Counted from the stretch's first letter, positions 14,001-23,394 are shown. The stretch: 64,000 nucleotides of DNA from Ochotona curzoniae (GCF_017591425.1 NW_024466512.1:22745501-22809500); one strand, 5' to 3'. Notes: generated from the letters alone by a model not told the origin. Numbers and translations are program-made.

Positions 14001-16735
14001 AAGGGCTCACTACTAGGGCCCCTGTTACAACGTGGAAGTCTTGGATTAAGTTTCAGACTCTTAGCTTTAGCCTAGCCCAGACCCACATTTTATGAGCACA
14101 TAGGGAATGATCCAGCAAATGAGAGATCTCTTTATTTTTCTGTGTCTATCTCTACCTTCCAGATAAAAGTGATTTTTTTCATAAGAAGTAAGTAAATTAG
14201 GTAATGTTAATAAACTTTTATAAATGAACTTTCCATAATTCCAAACTCATTCTTCTGCAACTGAAAATATTAAAGCTATGTTAAGTCACATAGTCGATAC
14301 TCATGAAACATGAGTCATTTTTAATTAAATTAAAATATTGGAACATCAATTGCTGAATATTAGTTTTGTTGCAACGTGGCATCTTATTTTTATAAGGTAT
14401 GTGTTAGCTAGTATATTTGGATCTGTTATTAAAAATAAAAAAATTAAGCTAACACATGAATTCAGAAATCATGAAATGAAAGTGCTCATATAACACAGTT
14501 TAAAATGCTTCATTGTTATCACTAAAAATAAAGTTACATAGAGTAAAAAGTTCTAATTAGTGTGAAGTATGGTTAAAATAAGAGATAATAAAGTAAACAA
14601 GCCTGGAGCAATAGTCTAGTGGCTAAAGTCCTTGTCTTGCATGCGCTGGGATCCCATATAAGCACTGGTTCATGTCCCAGCTGCTCCACTTCCAGCTAAC
14701 TCCCTGATTGTGGCCTGGTAAAGCAGTGGAGGATGGCCTTTGGGACCCGGCACCCATGAGGGAGACCGAGAAGAAGCTCCTGGCTCCTGGCTTTGGATCA
14801 GCTCTGCTCTGGCTATTGCAGCCATTTGGAGGATGAACCAGTGGACAGAAGATTTTTCTCTCTGTCTCTCCTTCTCGCTGTAAATCTGACTTTCCAATGA
14901 AAATAAATAAATCTTTAAAAACAATAAATAATAAAAAATGACTTTTTAAACAAGAAAATAGGACATGGTTTGGTAAGTGAAAACTGTGTGAAACATATGA
15001 TTTCATTAAGTGAAAAAGGGAGTAATTTTTATCCTCTGATTGAGTAACTGGTTATTTCAATTTGAGAAAGAGAAAAGCTGCAGGATAATATATTAAAAGA
15101 ATATAAGAAGATTGGAAAAGGCTTTGGAAGATAAGCCTATGAAAAAAATTTTATATTTGATCAAGCTGATTAAAACTGGAGGGAATTATTTCTAAGGTTT
15201 TTTTTTTTTTTCAAAAAAGATTTATTTATTTACTGGAATGTCAGATTTAGAGAGAAAAGGAAATACAAAGAGAAAGATCTTCCATCTGCTGGTTCACGCC
15301 CCAGGTGGCCGCAACAGCTGGAGCCACACCAATCTGAAGCCAGGAACCAGGAGCCTCCTCTGGGTCTCCCACACAGGAGGCCCCAAGCAGGGAGCTGGAT
15401 GAAAAGTGGAATATTCAAGACACTAACCGGCACTCATATAGGATCCTGGCTCGTGCAAAGCGAGGACTTCATCCACTGGGCTACTACACTGGACCCTCTA
15501 AGTTATTTTTTTTAAATATTACACAGTGCTAACAAAATTACACTTTATTTATTTACTGGAATGTCATAAAACTAAATAAAACTAGAATTTGTTGTGGTCT
15601 TATTAGGAAATGGGAAAGTGTTTGTTCTTACTTTTTAGGTAATAGGCCTGAAAGCCAAAAGTTCTGTGAATGATTAGAGATCTGTGCTTCATGTTGTCTT
15701 TATACGTCCTTGATTACTTAAGAAAAGTGAATCTTCTCAATACTCAAACCTACACAACTTTTTAAATTTGTTTTGCTAGATTTTTCCAGTCCAGATGTCT
15801 CCCATGAAATGACTAAGAACAAGAGCTGCTCTGGTCCTGAAACTATATAACCTGGAACTTGAACGAGTTGATGTAAATGTCAACAGACAGTCCTTATGCG
15901 TGATGTGCGAGCCACGTAGAGAGCCAGCCAAAACACCCCGTGATGTCATATTAAAACTGAAAACTAGGAAGAAAAGGGAATGAGTTCATGCTGTGGTTAG
16001 CTTTTTTCCTAGACATAGTAAGACTCTTGCCTCTCTGAGTATTTCTTTCATTTGCCAGGATCATGTTGTTATTAGAATTTCAAAACCAGCAGCTGCTGTG
16101 GTAACACAATGGAGTGTTGGATCATGCATGTCTTTACACGTGCTAAAACATAGACCCTTCGCTCTGCCAAATGGCTGACTTTAACATTCCTAATGCAGCT
16201 GTTGTTCACATTGTGCCAGTAGTCCATTTTACAGCATTACACTTCAAAACCTCCTGGTTCCTACCCCCTATTTTAATGAAGGCCCATCATGATAATGAAT
16301 ATAAGAACTGATACCCACTGTTCAAAATGAGAAGAATCTGGGCCCGGCGCAGTGGCGCAAGTGGCTAAGGTCCTCGCCTTGCACGCCCGGGATCCCATAT
16401 GGGCGCCAGTTCTATCCCGGCAGCCCCGCTTCCCTTCCAGCTCCCTGCCTGTGGCCCAGGAGAGCAGTCCCAAGGCTTTGGGACCCTGCACCCGTGTGGG
16501 AGACCCGGAAGAGTCTCCTGGCTTTGGACCGGCATAGCATTACTTGGGGAGTGAATCATCAGATGGAGGATCTTCCTCTCTGTCTCTCCTCTCTGTATAT
16601 CCGCCTTTCCAATAAAAAAATAATAATAATAAAAAATAAATAAATCTTAAAAAAAAATGAGAAGAATCTGTTTAATTGCTGCCACTTCTTATTGCAAGTG
16701 AATAAATATGAGAATATTGTGGAGTTTCAGTTGCA

Positions 16736-16774
<39 letters not shown>

Positions 16775-17403
16775 CAGGGCACTTGGTTGAATTGTGTGGT
16801 TTCCTCATCTTTGCTACATTCCATTTTGTTGATTTGGCTGATAGTGACCTTGGCTAATAAATTTACTCTGAACTCTTGGTATTATCCTCCTATAAATATA
16901 CAAATACTTTATCTGGAGCATTGTATTCTGAAATGTTCCAGATGTTTGTATGCAGCTATCTGTTGAATGTCAAATGGTCTCTTGAGCTGAAATGACAAAA
17001 ACCTCAAGTAGCCTTTGAGTGCTGAGCATGGAAACCCAAAAGATGATAACTGAAAGACGTGCTAGCACCCTCAGTTTTGGAGACTCTGTTACTTGTGTGA
17101 CCCTGACAGAAGTGGGAGAAGGAGCTATTAAGCACCCATCAGGGGAGACCTTTACTTTATTCTGAGCTGTCCTGCATTAGGCTCCAACAGATCTGACCAA
17201 ACCACAAAGGAGGTACACGTGCTTTAAATGTCACACAATCAAATCAAAACTTCAGGGAAACAGAAAGATGCCCAAACAGATCTCTTTTCCCCTGGGAACA
17301 GTGGATGGCAGTCTGCTCAGTCAGCAGCAAAAAAGTTCTCCATTTCAACTCTTGCAAAAAGTAGCCTGAAGTAATCTGTCAGCCAATCGTGTATATATAT
17401 ATG

Positions 17404-17443
<40 letters not shown>

Positions 17444-17818
17444 GTTTTGTTGTTGTTGTTCAGTTTTCTTGTTCCCAATCTATAAAACCAACTGAGCTGC
17501 TACTTGCCAGTAGGAATTTTGATTCTATTTTGAGGACCGGAGATTGCCCCATCCATGAACTGAAAATAAGAGACCATTAGATCTGTAAGAAAAACTGTTG
17601 TAATTTTGCCTTTTGAAAACGCATTAAGAAATGACAGTTGGGAATCCAGTCCCTACAGTACAATCTGCATTCCCAACCAATTGGATAGACAGTGCAGTTT
17701 GAAAGGGCTGGTGCAGTACTTCCACAAGCTCTCAATACCTCCACCTACCATTCCCCTGGAGGCTCCTTCCCAGCCCAGGTGTGGAGCTCACCTTCTCTTG
17801 CAGCAGGTGGGCCGGCAT
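1108..17818 (-). CDS. SCD: Stearoyl-CoA desaturase (acyl-CoA delta-9 desaturase), coding exons 1-5, 3' end outside window
   Basis: The enzyme is an ER membrane di-iron desaturase that places the delta-9 double bond in stearoyl- and palmitoyl-CoA, using electrons from cytochrome b5. Five exons with consensus GT/AG borders join in frame: 17792-17818, 7027-7312, 2876-3006, 2029-2234, 1108-1340. This gives residues 1-294 and the first base of codon 295. The start MPAHLLQEK is the family start and has an A at -3. By my count HRLWSH (first His cluster) is residues 121-126, HRVHH (second) 158-162, and NSAAH, holding the accessory Asn and His ligands, 266-270. The third cluster (HNYHH) should be in the next exon, left of base 1; I did not find it in 1-1107. 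The His numbering runs one above human, so the N-terminal region is one residue longer. No frameshift or stop is seen. Sterol- and fatty-acid-regulated expression is known for the family. Only the gene symbol could be wrong (another SCD paralogue), and the synteny with PKD2L1 argues for SCD. Confidence 0.96.
2029..2234 (-). CDS. SCD: SCD coding exon 4 (codons 149-217), second histidine cluster
   Basis: The acceptor is CCTACAG|AACGAT and the donor is AGAAG|GTGAGT. Length 206 bp. It encodes NDVFEWARDHRVHHKFSE, with the second histidine cluster (H158, H161, H162 by my count), then ADPHNSKRGFFFSHVGW and the KHPAVKEKGG loop. The residue before ADPH is Asn where human has His; that position is not one of the metal ligands. 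Confidence 0.96.
2310..2450 (+). repeat. MIR-like ancient SINE
   Basis: The order of motifs GACTTCAGTTTGTAAAG, GTGATAAATTAATGAGTT and CAGTCTGGCATATAGTCAG follows the 3' half of MIR. It is strongly diverged and sits in SCD intron 3. Confidence 0.5.
2876..3006 (-). CDS. SCD: SCD coding exon 3 (codons 105-148), first histidine cluster
   Basis: The acceptor is TTCTGGCAG|CATTTG and the donor is TTCCAG|GTAAGG. The exon is 131 bp. It encodes the second membrane segment, the GAHRLWSH first iron-binding histidine cluster and the LPLRLFLIIADTMAFQ segment. Two spots differ from human SCD as I remember it: the entry segment reads AFGYYLVSVVGV, and an Asn is Asp in IIADTMAFQ. Confidence 0.95.
3007..5600. 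other. SCD intron 2, proximal part, mostly unique sequence
   Basis: No exon is seen. 3570-3710 contains a weak MIR-like minus segment (ATATCCCCACTGG, then GGTCACATGGCTAGTAAG). 4849-4890 is an A-rich simple repeat. The rest is unrecognised and not SINE-like. Confidence 0.45.
5607..5925 (+). mobile_element. CSINE, plus orientation
   Basis: Near full length. The head is GGGCTGGTGCCATGGCTCAA. The body carries CCCAAAGCCTTGAGATC, and the tail is TTCCAATAAAAATAAG. It is moderately diverged and lies in SCD intron 2. Confidence 0.85.
5926..7026. other. SCD intron 2, distal part
   Basis: No exon or clear repeat is recognised. Open frames here have no codon or protein resemblance that I know. The stretch ends at the exon 2 donor. 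Confidence 0.4.
7027..7312 (-). CDS. SCD: SCD coding exon 2 (codons 10-105)
   Basis: The acceptor is TCATACAG|GTCTCC and the donor is CTGGG|GTAAGT. The exon encodes the variable cytosolic N-terminus (Thr-rich FYTTTT stretch, DDIYDP motif) and the first membrane segment containing NIILMALLHIGALYG. It ends in HTWLW plus one base of codon 105. Length 286 bp, phase 0 to phase 1. The N-terminal variable part carries one residue more than human by my alignment. Confidence 0.95.
7973..8241. repeat. Large TTTC tetranucleotide microsatellite
   Basis: A nearly pure polypyrimidine tract of about 270 bases. The first 80 bases or so are uninterrupted TTTC units, and the rest is a mosaic of TTTC, TTCC and T runs. 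On the SCD-coding strand it is GAAA-rich polypurine. It lies in SCD intron 1, about 660 bases upstream of exon 2. Confidence 0.97.
9137..9152 (+). other. G-quadruplex motif
   Basis: Four runs of at least three G with single-T loops: GGGTGGGTGGGTGGGG. It lies in SCD intron 1 on the non-coding-sense strand, so the SCD transcript would carry the C-rich complement. Confidence 0.8.
9390..9612 (+). mobile_element. Old CSINE fragment, plus orientation
   Basis: The head GGCCTAGCAGTTAAAATCC is recognisable, as is a diverged body ending in TGCCTCTTAAATAGACAA. It is older than most copies here. Confidence 0.6.
9795..10072 (-). mobile_element. CSINE, minus orientation
   Basis: Poly-T start at 9795. Then TTTTATTGGAAAGTCAGATA, AAGCAGGGAGCTGGATGGGA, and the head complement GAGGACTTTAGCCATTAGAC. 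Near full length. Confidence 0.9.
10331..10647 (+). mobile_element. CSINE, plus orientation
   Basis: The body has CACCCAGCTCCCTGCTTGTG and GGGACCCTGCACTCAAATG. The tail is AACAAACAAATAAAAA. First of three consecutive same-strand SINEs. Confidence 0.88.
10658..10935 (+). mobile_element. Old rabbit-like CSINE, plus orientation
   Basis: GGACATTTGGCCTAGCAGTT head, a body with CACCCATGTGGGAGACTTGG, and a TCTCAAATAAATTAATAC tail. This older subtype differs in the body from the main class. Confidence 0.75.
10959..11243 (+). mobile_element. CSINE, plus orientation, short internal deletion
   Basis: GGGGCCTGGTGTGGTGGCCT head, then TCTAATCCCAGTGGCTC (B-box region), ending in a T/A-rich tail. The usual segment between GGGAAAGC and CTTGAGACC is partly missing. 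Confidence 0.85.
11300..12335. other. SCD intron 1, unrecognised stretch
   Basis: No exon, RNA gene or repeat family is recognised. An antisense open frame at 11687-12070 has no familiar protein features. Confidence 0.35.
12341..12662 (+). mobile_element. CSINE, plus orientation
   Basis: GCCTCAGTGGTTAAATCCTC head, CATCCAGCTCCCTGCTTGTG body, AATAAAAATAAATAAATC tail. The next SINE follows after only a CA-rich spacer. Confidence 0.9.
12675..13015 (+). mobile_element. CSINE, plus orientation
   Basis: GGGCCTGGCATGATGGCCTC head, body with CATCCAGCTCCCTGTTTGTG, and a tail of TTCCAATT then AATAAATC. It is arranged head-to-tail with the preceding copy. Confidence 0.9.
13120..13203 (+). repeat. Short tandem repeat, AAGCTAGTAATAAAATAAAA-type unit
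   Basis: Three imperfect copies of a unit containing AAAGCTAGTAATAAA, separated by AATAAA stretches. It is very A/T-rich. Confidence 0.8.
13500..13762 (+). mobile_element. Old CSINE, plus orientation
   Basis: Body motifs TGGGAGACCTGGGTTGAG and TGGGAAGTGAACCAGC are recognisable. The head is degraded, and the tail ends in AGATAAATAAGATAAATA. Confidence 0.65.
13870..14171 (+). mobile_element. Old rabbit-like CSINE, plus orientation
   Basis: GGGGATGGGCATTTGGTGCA head, GCTTCCTGCTAATGGTAAT body, and CCTTCCAGATAAAAGTG tail. The head (GCATTTGG) defines an older class than the GCCTAGTGGC copies. Confidence 0.75.
14172..14595. other. SCD intron 1, AT-rich stretch
   Basis: Very A/T-rich DNA with no recognised exon or element. 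Confidence 0.35.
14600..14921 (+). mobile_element. CSINE, plus orientation
   Basis: AGTCTAGTGGCTAAAGTCCT head, GCGCTGGGATCCCATATAAG, and a GAAAATAAATAAATC tail. Near full length. Confidence 0.9.
15199..15497 (-). mobile_element. CSINE, minus orientation
   Basis: Poly-T then AAAGATTTATTTATTTACT, AAGCAGGGAGCTGGATGAAA, and the head complement TGGGCTACTACACTGGACCC. Part of the body between the GGTCTCCCACA and GGCCCC segments is missing. Confidence 0.87.
15498..16323. other. SCD intron 1, unrecognised stretch
   Basis: No exon or repeat family is recognised. Confidence 0.35.
16324..16670 (+). mobile_element. Young CSINE with perfect 17-bp target-site duplication, plus orientation
   Basis: The element spans about 16341-16653. 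It has an intact GGGCCCGGCGCAGTGG head and a TAAATAAATC tail. AAAATGAGAAGAATCTG occurs directly on both sides (16324-16340 and 16654-16670). The undamaged flanks mark a recent insertion in SCD intron 1. A 3' body segment around the second half is shortened. Confidence 0.95.
16736..16770 (+). repeat. AAT trinucleotide microsatellite
   Basis: About 11 uninterrupted AAT units. Confidence 0.95.
16771..17390. other. SCD intron 1, 5' portion, unrecognised
   Basis: No exon or element is recognised between the AAT and TA repeats. Confidence 0.35.
17391..17443. repeat. TA dinucleotide repeat
   Basis: About 53 bases of TA with three TG interruptions. It lies about 350 bases downstream (in SCD sense) of SCD exon 1. 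Confidence 0.97.
17792..17818 (-). CDS. SCD: SCD coding exon 1 (codons 1-9)
   Basis: The ATG is at 17818-17816 in the context GCCAAGATGC. The nine codons read MPAHLLQEK and end at a donor AAG|GTGAGC. This short first coding segment followed by a long intron is the normal SCD arrangement. It is too short for ORF scanning and was recognised by its conserved start peptide and the surrounding 5'UTR. Compared with the human N-terminus, the acidic pair before the junction is replaced by Glu-Lys. Confidence 0.93.
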
Positions 17819-17995
17819 CTTGGCCGTCAGATGCTGGGATCACTTTCTCAAGGCTGAGACTGCAGAGTGGAGTCCAGGTCTGTTAGGACAGAAGTAGACT
17901 TCTGTTCTACAGCCCTCTGCGCAGCAGTTTGCAGCAATGCACTCGGAACCCTTCTCTCTGCCTGGTACGCGTGGTGGTGTCTGGGCCCAACCCTG
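17819..17995 (-). other. SCD: SCD 5' untranslated region and approximate transcription start
   Basis: The sequence upstream of the ATG resembles the SCD leader I know from human (GAAAGTGATCCCAGCATCTG then GCCAAGATG). The exact start of transcription cannot be seen. Position 17995 is placed about 30 bases downstream of the TTTAAA box and is only an estimate. Confidence 0.6.
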
Positions 17996-18023
17996 CTGTG
18001 CGTAGAGCTTCCTGGGCTGGGGA

Positions 18024-18029
18024 TTTAAA
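18024..18029 (-). promoter_or_regulatory. SCD: SCD TATA-like box (TTTAAA)
   Basis: On the minus strand the context is CCAGCCTTTAAATCCCC. It sits about 205 bases 5' of the ATG, in the same context as the human SCD core promoter. The palindromic TTTAAA is read here in SCD orientation. Confidence 0.65.
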
Positions 18030-18229
18030 GGCTGGAGCTGGCAGTAGATGATCGTTTCGCAAATTTCCCTAAACAACTTGTAACTGCTTCCAACAAGTGG
18101 CAAGGTGCACAGAACTGGCTGGCTCAGGCAGCCTTGCCTGAAGGTGAGGGCGGGACAGGGGAGGGGACAGCAAGCTGAGACAGAATCCACCAAGGCAGGA
18201 CTTAGGGATGCTGCAGACACCATCACCCT

Positions 18230-18350
18230 CAGCTCTGGCCCCAGCCCCAGCCGCTCCCCTTAGGGAAATGTTAATGAGGCTTCTGTGAACTCTGGCACGT
18301 CATTGGACGAAAGGAATTTGGTGCCACCTCGGCTGTCGTTACCATTGGCT
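18230..18350 (-). promoter_or_regulatory. SCD: SCD upstream control region with two inverted CCAAT boxes (NF-Y sites; PUFA/SREBP-responsive block)
   Basis: On the minus strand CCAAT occurs at 18348-18344 and 18306-18302. Between them lies a block reading GAGGTGGCACCAAATTCC, and downstream CAGAAGCCTCATTAACATTT. This block is conserved in mammalian SCD promoters and is the segment known to carry SREBP/NF-Y and polyunsaturated-fatty-acid responses. The assignment rests on remembered similarity; no binding data can be read from sequence. Confidence 0.65.
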
Positions 18351-18399
18351 CAGCTGAATCTGCTGTTCCCTCCGCTGCCGGATCCTCACTCCCCCTCCC

Positions 18400-20545
18400 C
18401 TCCTTTTCTCTTTGGCCCCTTCCACTGACTGCTGGATCTCCTACCGGCACCCTATGGCCTCCGGCGCTCAGCCTTCCTGCAAGATAGAAAGCATTGGGTT
18501 CTGCAGTGCGGGTGGGTTAGTCCAGGACTGTTCTGGCCCTCAAGTGGGTGGGCAGTGGGTAAAGCGCACAGGAACAAGCCAGGAAGCTGCGCAGACGCCC
18601 ACTGCTCACTCCTCTGGTCACTCTTGCAGTTTCATAGGCACAGTGCAGACACTTGGCATCCACCGCGTGTCTCCTGCCCATGAGCTGGTCCAACCTATAT
18701 TACTCCCCAGCGAGCACAGGACTTCAGGGTTCAAGGGAACTGTGGCCCAGCCCCATCCACCAGAGCTGCTATGCTGATCCCACAGCATAAAGAATAGTTC
18801 ACCACTGGACAAGAGGACTCACACATTCGCATCTGTGCACCTGCACAGGCTCTGCCAGTACAGTGGGCAGTCGCATACCTCAGCTGCACTCCAACTGTAC
18901 AGACTTATTGGAACTGTTTCGGGTTGTTGGGGGAATGCTGGACTTCTCTTCCTGAAGAAAAGCAGCACACAGAGTCATGCGTCTCCACAACAGGGAGGGG
19001 GTTTGTTGTGGAATGAGCAGACCCTGCAGGGCTAGAGTGATCATTGCTAGCTCACCGTCATTTTGCTGCATCCTGCAGTGACCCATGAGGTGGGCACTTC
19101 ATGCCTCCACAGGAAACAGAAGTTGGAATGTGCCATAACCTGCCTATGGCCACAGCAGCAGGAAAGTGGTGGAGCTGGGCTAAACTCAGAAATGCTAAGA
19201 CAGAGCCTGGATCTTAACACTGCCCAGCACCATAGGGTCCCAGGATCGCCAGTGCTGTGACCCACGGACCTGTCCGTTGGCCCTATATTCTCTGTACCCT
19301 GGGGAGCTTCATGTGCATAGCTGGGAAGCAGGGATGGTATGCATTCAGGCAGTTTTGTTCCATGCCCAGTGTGCCTGACACTGCTCAGGACCCTTCTGCG
19401 GGAAGAGGAGAAGACCAGGAGTCCTGTGCTGAGGATGAGCTCCAAAGAGGGGAGGCCCCTGGGCTTGCCTGGAAGAGGACAAGGCAGCTCCCCTTAGGCC
19501 CTGTGTGGTCCCTGTGCCATGCAAAGGAGCTGAGTGAGAGCAAGTGCTCTTGGAGGGCACAGTGGGTCTGATTGTGGTTGGGGAGAGTTCTGCATGGGCA
19601 AGGAGTCCTTGCTGTGCTTCTGCTCCTCAGGGTTTCTACAGGGAGGAATGTGCCAGCCCCTTTCCCAATAGCAGATTTTGTCTGCTGGAACAACCTGTCA
19701 TGGACAGTGTGACTTTCACAGTAAATATATGTTTGTCATGGTTTTGGAAGCTGGCAAGTCCTAGAGCAAAGCATGGGATGGCCTGGTGACTGGTGTCTTT
19801 CCTGCTGCAGGAAGGCCATCTTTCACTGTGCATTCATTAAAGCACTTATGTCATCCATGAGAACTTCGCTGTCATGATTCAGTCACCCCATTAGAGTACC
19901 AATTTACAAATACGAATTGCCATCCCAAGAGGCAGTGCTTTTCTGTGAATGTAAGGGAAGAGGATACATATTCATTCTACTGAATTCATGAGGGAAGAGA
20001 GCTCAGAATTTCTTCTGGGGCCTACCTCCACTGTGGCTTGAGATGGCCATGCTGTGGACACCAGCTGTGCTTAGTCTGTTGTTACTGCCCAGGCACACTC
20101 ACCCTGGTGTCTCCCAGAGCTTTGTCCATTGGAAATCGTCTGACATGCCAGGATTCCCTGGACACTGCCCTCTTGTTTCCTTAGATCCTGGTGGACACCA
20201 CCACTGCTGTGCTTACTTTGGGCTGGTGGCATTGCTTAGGCATCGTCTTCTGCCAGAGGAAAGAAAGGGGAGGTGTCCCCAGGCCCAGCTTGTGACAGGG
20301 GTTTCGAATTCCTCTGTAAGGACAGACTAGTGCCCTGTGGGAGTTCAGAGAAGGTCTGAATGAGGGACAGGGCAGCTCCCCTTTCAGGGTCTGGGACCAG
20401 GCAAGGTGGTGAGTGGTCCATGTGTGTATGTGTTTTGTCACACATTACTTCCATCTGTCAGGAACTTGCACTGCCCCCTAAATAAGGCTACATGGTAGGA
20501 GTAGTGTTATGCAAAGAACAAGAAACCATCAAAAAATATAAGAAC
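18400..20545. other. Intergenic sequence upstream of SCD
   Basis: Mostly unique, G/C-moderate DNA between the SCD promoter and the first intergenic SINE. 19060-19240 resembles a MIR in minus orientation (GTGACCCATGAGGTGGGCA, CTATGGCCACAGCAGC). No gene is supported; the open frames here are short and overlapping. Confidence 0.4.
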
Positions 20546-20868
20546 AGGGCAGGCGTAATAGCCTAGTGGCTAAAATCCTCACTTTGAATGCACCAATATC
20601 TCATATGGGTACCGGTTCATGTCCTGGAGGCCCACTTCCCATTCAGTTCCCTGCTGGTGGCCTGGGAAAGCAGTTGAGGACCACCCCAAGCCTTGGGACC
20701 CTGCACTGTGTGGGAGACCTGGTAAAAGCTCCTGGCTCCTGGTTTCAGATCAGCTCAATTCCGGCCATTGTGAACACTTGGGGAATGAATCAACAAACGG
20801 ATGATCTTTCTCTCTGTCTCTCCTCTCTATACATCTGCCTTTCCAATAAGAATAAATAAATCTTTTTA
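20546..20868 (+). mobile_element. CSINE, plus orientation
   Basis: GCCTAGTGGCTAAAATCCTC head, ACCGGTTCATGTCC B-box region, and AATAAGAATAAATAAATC tail. Confidence 0.9.
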
Positions 20869-20869
20869 A

Positions 20870-21788
20870 AAAGTATGAGATCGACAAATAATCAGAAGTT
20901 TTAAATAAGATTTTGCACACAGTTGAATTCAAAATGACTCAGCTGGTAGAGAATTCAGCATGGATGAGGGAAATACAAAGCTGCTTAGGAGCCCGAGACC
21001 TGAGCCACAGACTCTCCTGTAGGAAGAGTGATTTCATGCTGATTCTTACATTTCAAGTTGATTCTTCATTTCAGGAGAGCAAGAGAATCAGGCCCCTGAG
21101 GCATCCTATGTAAGTAATGTGTCTCTAACAAGGAGGCCAAAACAAGTCTTGTATTCATTCAGTCCTCTCCAGGCTTCTCAGATCTGATACTTTTGGCAAA
21201 GAATTGTTTGTGCTTAGGCAGAACTGGGAATGCAATTCAGTGCTTGAAAAACAATCTCTGATTCATCCCATTCCTCTGTATGTCCTGGGACCTTAATCTG
21301 AAATTGAAGTCCCCTTTTGTACAAAGCAGATAGCCAATAAATAACATGGACCCAAGCCAGGGTTTCGGTGCAGTACCATGCTAGAATCCTAATAGTTCCT
21401 CTCCCATGGCTTTGAGAAGTTGCCAGTACCTTTGACATGGATTTGACTAGGACATAATTTAGAGTTGAATGATATATTGTTGTGTATAGTTTAGCTACCT
21501 GTACTGTCCTTTATTGGCTTGAAAAAAAATAGAAGTACCTACACCTAAGAGTAAGGATGGCCCCTGTTATCAATTAACCAAGAATGTTTTGTCCTCTTTG
21601 TGTAACTAGAAGTTTGTCTAACTAGAAGTTTGTTTCCTTTGGGGCAAAGGTCATCTTTCTTGGGGCCCTGGTCACTCTGTGACCTTGCAGGGACAGTGGT
21701 TAAAGCAACACAGATTTGAATTCTAAGGCCATTACTTGATCAAGCAGCGTAGTGATGACAAAGTGACTAATTGTATTACCAATATGAC
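20870..21788. other. Intergenic, no recognised element except a 16-bp tandem duplication
   Basis: A perfect tandem duplication of TAACTAGAAGTTTGT(C/T) lies at 21603-21634. Nothing else is recognised. Confidence 0.4.
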
Positions 21789-22164
21789 AGCAAGAGCTTT
21801 TGCAGGCCCAGCAAGATAGCCTAGTAGCTAAAATTCCTGCCTTACATTCACTGGGATCCCGTATGGATACTGGTTCATGTCCCAACTACTCCACTCCCCA
21901 TCCAGCTCCCTGTTTGTGGCTTGGGAAAGCAGTCAAGGACGACCCAAAGCCTTGGGACCCTGCATCCACATGGGAAATCTGACAGAATCTCCTGACTCCT
22001 GGCTCCTGGTTTCAGATAGGCTCTGCTCTGGCTGTTGCGGCCACTTGGGGAGTGAATCAGCAGACAGAAGATTTTTTTTTCTCTCTCTCCTTCTCTCTGT
22101 ATATCTGCCTTTCCAATAAAAATAAATAAATCTTAAAAAAATAATAGCAAAAGGGCTTTTGCAG
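21789..22164 (+). mobile_element. CSINE with imperfect target-site duplication, plus orientation
   Basis: The element is 21806-22145. It is flanked by AGCAAGAGCTTTTGCAG (21789-21805) and AGCAAAAGGGCTTTTGCAG (22146-22164). The mismatched flanks suggest an older insertion than the copy at 16.3 kb. Confidence 0.88.
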
Positions 22165-22857
22165 GTTGCTAAACAGGATAAGTTTAATATGAGAAAAGCA
22201 CAAGAGAAATAAATAGACACTTTATATGGGAAGAAGTGTAAGCTGGAAAGAAATATTTTAAGAATGTTAAACTTCACTAACTACTAGGAAGAAGTAATAT
22301 AATACAAAATTTTTACTGTCAAATACCTGAAAATATTAATAATATTACATAATCACTCTTTAGATTACAAATAGGAGGATAAAATGGTTTATAAACATAG
22401 CTTTCATTGTATTATTTATGCTACTAAAATATAATGTAATAATATATGCTATAAAATTTACAGAAAAGACAGACTATGGTACAGCCATGTCTGATACACT
22501 GCAAAAATATTTCACAATATCCAGTGTGTAGATTTATTAAATATTTAATGCATACAACACCAACATAATTTTAAGAAGTATTTCTACTAACATGGGAAGT
22601 TCATGCCATGGTGATGTCCAGTGAGCATATAGATTTGACAGTGTAAAGCAATGTTAGAAAAGGGAAGGGGAAAGAAGTACTGGACTGATATCCTGATTCT
22701 GAAATTCACTTAGGATGCTAAGTAACCTTGAACATTGAATGTTGATTATCTTCTCTGTGAAATGGCATATATTTTCATGATTGTTGCCAATATGAATAGT
22801 GTATCAAAGTGATTAGGACACTATTTCAAACATAGTAAGTTGAAGTTATTTCCTGTT
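22165..22857. other. Intergenic AT-rich stretch
   Basis: No recognised exon or element. The sequence is A/T-rich. Confidence 0.35.
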
Positions 22858-23172
22858 TTTAAAGGATTTTTTTCCCCCTTTGGAAAGACTGATTTACAGA
22901 AAGAAGGAGAGCAAATCCTGTATCTGCTGGCTCACTTCCCAAATGGCTGCAGTGTCCAAAACTGAGCCAATCCAAAGTCAGGAGCCAGGAGCTTTCTCTG
23001 AGTCTCCCACACATGTGCAGGTTTCCAAACACTTGGGCTATCCTCCACTACTTTTCCAGGCTACAAGAAGGGAGCTGGATGGGAAGTAGAGCATCTGGGA
23101 CATGAACCAGCACCCATATGAGATGCCACACTTGGAGATGGAGGATTAGCCAATTCAGCCATGCATGTAAGC
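22858..23172 (-). mobile_element. CSINE, minus orientation
   Basis: AAAGGATTTTTTTCCCCC tail complement, AAGAAGGGAGCTGGATGGGA body, and GATTAGCCAATTCAGCCATG head complement. Confidence 0.87.
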
Positions 23173-23394
23173 CCAGGTTCCTTAATTTTGATAGCTGTGA
23201 TTTTTACTTGGAATACATTGTTCTAGCTGTAATTTTCATCTCCTGTTTACTGTAACTTATACATTCCTGAACCTGATTTCTACCCTTGATCCTAGCAAAA
23301 ATCCAATGAAGGATAATTCTCCCTAATCAGTAAATATATGCTGTCTCTTCAAGTCTTTCTTCCACCCAATCTCCCTATCAAAATATTACTCATA

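Noticed and set aside
17840..18226. 128-codon minus-strand open frame over the SCD leader
   Set aside because: It covers the SCD 5' UTR and core promoter (TATA box inside it) and ends before the SCD ATG.
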